Assembly (NCBI GenBank): GCA_943737045.1
Contig: CALSFV010000465.1
Coordinates: forward strand, 50,505 to 114,504
Origin: Parapristionchus giblindavisi
Lineage: Eukaryota > Nematoda > Chromadorea > Rhabditida > Diplogasteridae
Length of the DNA stretch: 64,000 nt
Direction of reading: 5' to 3'
Under the pieces are notes generated by a model. The model saw only the letters and a list, made by a program, of their open reading frames with translations. It had not been told where the DNA came from and did no database searches. Position numbers and translations under genes: made by a program. Positions 60,540-64,000 of the stretch are shown here, piece after piece (the stretch's first letter is position 1; every line of letters begins with the position of its first letter).

Positions 60540-63500
60540 TACCTCTCCCTTTTTGTCTTTCTCCCTCTCCCTCTCCCTCTCCCTCTTCCTCTTCATCTCT
60601 CTCCCTCTCCTTCTACCTCTCCCTCTCCCTCTCCCTCTCCTTCTACCTCTCCCTCTCCATCTATCTTCCACAAAGAGCAGCACGGCGTGATGGGACCATG
60701 CAAAAAGTGGGTCATTTCAGTTAGTGATCAGAGGGGACATATGGTAGATGATCATTTGAGGGTGAGAGGAGATAAAGGGAGTGAGGGAGGGAGAGGGAGA
60801 GAGGAGAGAGGGAATAGAGAAAGGGAGGGAGGTGAGAGGGAGGAGGAATATGGAGAGGGAGAGGGAGAGATCCAGAATGAGCTTTACCACTACATAGTAT
60901 CATCACATGATATTCTATTAACCATTTCCTGATTCTTCTTTCATTTCAATCTTTTGTTTCATCGATAGTTTGATAAAACTGAACAATCTGTCTCTCCTCC
61001 TTCCCCTCCTCCTCCATCTTCAATCTTGTCCACACCCTTCCTCTTCTCTTTTCTTCTATTCACTTGCTATTGCAGAGTCTATACGGTTTCACACCTTTTT
61101 ATACTTACTTTGCCTCCTCCCTCTTCTCTCTCCTCTCCTCCCCTCCTCCCTCTCCTCCCTCTCCTTTCCCCTTCCTCCCCTCCCCCACCCTCTCACTATC
61201 AGTGTTCCTCTACCATAGAACATTCATTCATGTTTAATATCATTCTCCTTCTTCTTCTCATTCATCATCCTCTTCTTTTTCCATTTCTAATTCAACTTCT
61301 CCATTCGATTACTGTAACAGAGATCATGCACAGAGATCAACTATTCATTCATTCTATTCATTCAATTTTCATTTACTCTTTGTCATTCTAAAAGTGGCAA
61401 CTACTCCGTGGTCTTTTGACAAGTGCCGTACACCGTATCTCATACAATGATTCTGCCAAATGTAACAATCTATTGATAGCCATCAGAAAGTGTTCCAAGC
61501 TTAGAGTTTTGGGAGGTAACAAAGGATGCCTTTTGAATGGTCAAAGGTGTTCGTTAGTTCAAATGGGAACAGGTTCACATTTGAATCTTTCTCCTTTCTC
61601 TTCTTCTTCATTCATTCAATCTCATTTACATAAATAGTGTTCCTTCTATTAATAGAGAAAACGTGACTGATTTGAATAAATGAACATTGTCGAACCGAAC
61701 AATCTATTATTCCCCAATCCTATTTGAAACTTTCTGCTCTGGTAGTGTTCTCTCGCTTTCTTTGTCTGCGAGAGAGTGTTGCCAGAGTTTCAAGTTATCT
61801 TGGGGTGTGTCTTTATTTTTGTGCTATTCCTTCAGTTTTGAAAACCATAGGAGAGGTGAAACGCTGACAGAGCGAGTGCCCTCAAATGTGAATTGGTGAA
61901 TTAATAATTTGCTCTATGCTTTATTGGCAGGATGAAAAGACGAAGTGATCATCGTATATCGGTCTTCTACAGTTTTTATTCTCTCGATCCTATTAGTCTC
62001 TGATCAATGTTCGTCTTTCTTTATAGAATAAATTAAAGTTCAATCTAGACAGATCGAACTTTAATCCCCCATTCAATCTCTTCTTTTTTTTCACTCAAAA
62101 TAGTTCCAATTCATTTTTGTCAATTATCTTCTCTGTGTCTAAGATGTGTAGAAGTTTTTTGAGAAGAGATAATCTTACTTTAATGTTTCAATCTCTCTCC
62201 CCCTCTCCTTATTCTACCTCTACCTACTCTCAGGCTCCTCTCTCTCTCTCTCTCTCTCTCCTCCTCCTCCTTCTACCCCCTCTCCCTCTTCCTCTCCTTA
62301 TTCCTCTTTCTTCGGATCTAATCCTCTCCGTTCCACTTACTCATAGTGAATCAAGTGGGGGATAGATGTACTTTAACAGTGCTCCTTTCATCCTTATCCC
62401 TATCACTTCGTATCCTCATTAAGTGAGATCAAAGATCAAAGATCAAAGATCAAAGATTATCTTTTGATCAATCGTCTCATCACTGTTGTTTATCTTCATT
62501 CAAAATCATCGTTTGATTACATCGAAGATATTATTAATAAATTCATTTTAATCCATTATTGATGATCTTTATGATTTTCCTTTTTATTCAATTATTTTAT
62601 TCCTTGACGTAGCTGGCAAAATGTTTCAATATGATGAGTTATTAGAAGAATATTTTTTCCAGAATTATCAACTCAGCCTTCGATATTTCTAATATCACCC
62701 ATATCAGAAACACCGAAGTACCTGTTTAAACATAATGAATTTTTTGGAATATATCGCGCATTTCTAATGTTGGGATGGTTTATCACAGAATGAGTAGATA
62801 GAGTGAATGAGTTCATTTTTCTTCTTATTTATTTATTCAAATTGATGAAGATATCTAATAGATTACCGCGTATCTTCTATCTATACATTGTATTTATGTA
62901 CTATCCAATGTCTCTTATCGTACAATATATTCTATTTGTATTGTATGTTTTAGTAACAATTGTAGTAACTCTTCTATCAATAGATTACTCATCTCTTTCC
63001 TTTAGTCACTACTTGTCATTCATTCTAATCAAAAACGTTACTCTCCGAGTATTCAGGCGATAGTTTCATTATTTCTTTCTATGATATCATATCTATCACA
63101 TGGCCGATGTACATCCCTTACATTCGTCTTCCCTAAACGAAGGGATGATCTTGTAGTGTCATTCCCTCTCTCGGATCACATAGATGCTTGATGATTTTTG
63201 AAAATATTATGATAAACTATTCTCTTAGTGATCAAGTAATTTAAGTTTCTGTGGCGATCTCTTCTTTATCAGATAAATCAACGATAACACCTTATGAAAT
63301 AATTTTAAAAATTTTATTAACTTCCTAAAAGGGTCATGATGGGGTATGAATAACCCTTACAACCTTGGACTTGGTTCCATTTCCTTGATTAACTTCCTCT
63401 TCTTCTTTCAATGAAGTTGTTCATTGGACTTATAATTGAGATTATGTCAGAATGAATTAGTATTGTATGAGAGAAGAACAGTCATCACCTTCTTTTGGTG

Positions 63501-64000
63501 AACTCTACCTCTCCCTTCGTTCTCTCCCTCCCTCTCTCCCTCCCCTCCCTCTCTCTCCCTCCACCTCTCCCTCTCTCTCGCTCTCTCTCTCTCTCCTACC
63601 TCTCCACCCTCTACCTATCACCCTATCACATCGTTTCATTCAATCAAACATTCACTCATTTAGTTGTTCTTGTACATTGTCTCATTATTGTACTATCTTC
63701 TCCCTTACTGTTAACGATCTCTCATCTTTCTCCTTTTCTACCTCTCCCTCCTCATCTCTAAACCCTCTCCCTCTCCTTCTCCCTCTACCTCTATCATACC
63801 TATCTCCCTCTCCCTCTCCCTCCCCCTCCCTCTACCTCTCCTTCTAGGAACCATTCTTCACCCATCCTCATCACGAGGGAGTATACTTACTCTTTTTATA
63901 CCTCTCCTTCAATACAACATCTTCTCTCCCTTAGAAGTCATCTCCCTCTCCTTATTCAATCTCTCTCCCTTTCTCTCCTCCCTCTCCCTCTCCCTTCATC
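60540..64000. repeat. Pyrimidine-rich terminal region, no gene supported
   Basis: CTCCCT/CTACCT tracts at 60,540-60,665, 61,110-61,200, 62,190-62,310, 63,500-63,600, 63,740-63,845 and 63,945-64,000 dominate. One GA-rich block is at 60,778-60,870. AT-rich intervals between them carry GATCAAAGATC arrays (62,427-62,458). Frames such as 62,803-63,063 are hydrophobic but unsupported. Confidence 0.6.
61726..61800. mobile_element. MITE copy C (CTTTCTTTGT hairpin family), diverged
   Basis: Contains GAAACTTTCTGCTCTGGTAG and the hairpin CTCTCGCTTTCTTTGTCTGCGAGAG, followed by an inverse CCAGAG and GTTTCAA. It has the core of copies A and B, but its ends have decayed. Confidence 0.5.

Noticed and set aside
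62803..63063. 86-codon hydrophobic ORF considered as a chemoreceptor exon
   Set aside because: AT-rich DNA easily yields Ile/Leu/Phe/Tyr frames. There are no conserved receptor motifs and no neighbouring exons.
1..64000. tRNA, rRNA and CRISPR search by eye
   Set aside because: No internal tRNA promoter pair with GGTTCGANTCC, no rRNA-like sequence and no spaced identical repeats were seen.

Overview
The window looks like a stretch of a nematode genome, most likely a free-living rhabditid or diplogastrid (group level is inference). The evidence is a nematode cuticle collagen gene, compact multi-exon genes with many 45-60 bp introns ending in TTTCAG-type acceptors, splice-acceptor-like sites directly in front of several start codons (trans-splicing style), an operon-like gene pair, and dense TACCGTA/CTACAGTA and GATCAAAGATC intronic motifs. 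No tRNA, rRNA, CRISPR or prokaryotic feature was seen.

Layout. 1-11,272 is almost entirely purine-rich low-complexity DNA (GAGAGG/GGGAGA tracts) with one 1.7 kb inverted-repeat element (4,805-6,494) and a 49-bp micro-element (10,704-10,752). 11,273-14,439 (minus) holds the first four coding exons of a DIP2 homologue; its enzymatic body is not visible in the window. 15,540-17,640 is a ~177-bp satellite array interrupted by a 1.2 kb palindromic element at a TTAA site. 17,640-23,400 is mostly simple repeat, including a ~580 bp CT-hexamer tract and a small element with 8-bp target duplications. 23,401-25,062 is a second large palindrome.

27,905-37,530 is the gene-dense core: a cuticle collagen (+), a SPATS2-like gene (-), ribosomal protein L10a (+) and, about 150 bp behind it on the same strand, an AAGAB/p34-like adaptin-binding protein gene, possibly as an operon. 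42,100-45,775 (+) encodes a ZNRF1/2-type E3 ubiquitin ligase. 50,299-53,336 (-) encodes an 18-exon protein-tyrosine-phosphatase-like protein whose catalytic residues are substituted (predicted pseudophosphatase); nearly every larger intron carries GATCAAAGATC repeats. A divergent unknown gene starts at 54,042 (+), and a doubtful small gene lies at 48.2-49.45 kb (-). From 56 kb to the end the sequence is dominated by pyrimidine-rich simple repeats with several small hairpin elements.

The genes do not form one pathway. They are housekeeping or signalling genes (translation, clathrin-adaptor assembly, ubiquitin ligation, RNA-associated SPATS2) and cuticle structure, set in repeat-rich DNA. The most unusual content is the set of palindromic or terminal-inverted-repeat elements with readable target-site duplications, and the degenerate phosphatase. 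All exon models were made by eye from reading-frame continuity and splice-site consensus; RNA-seq would be decisive.
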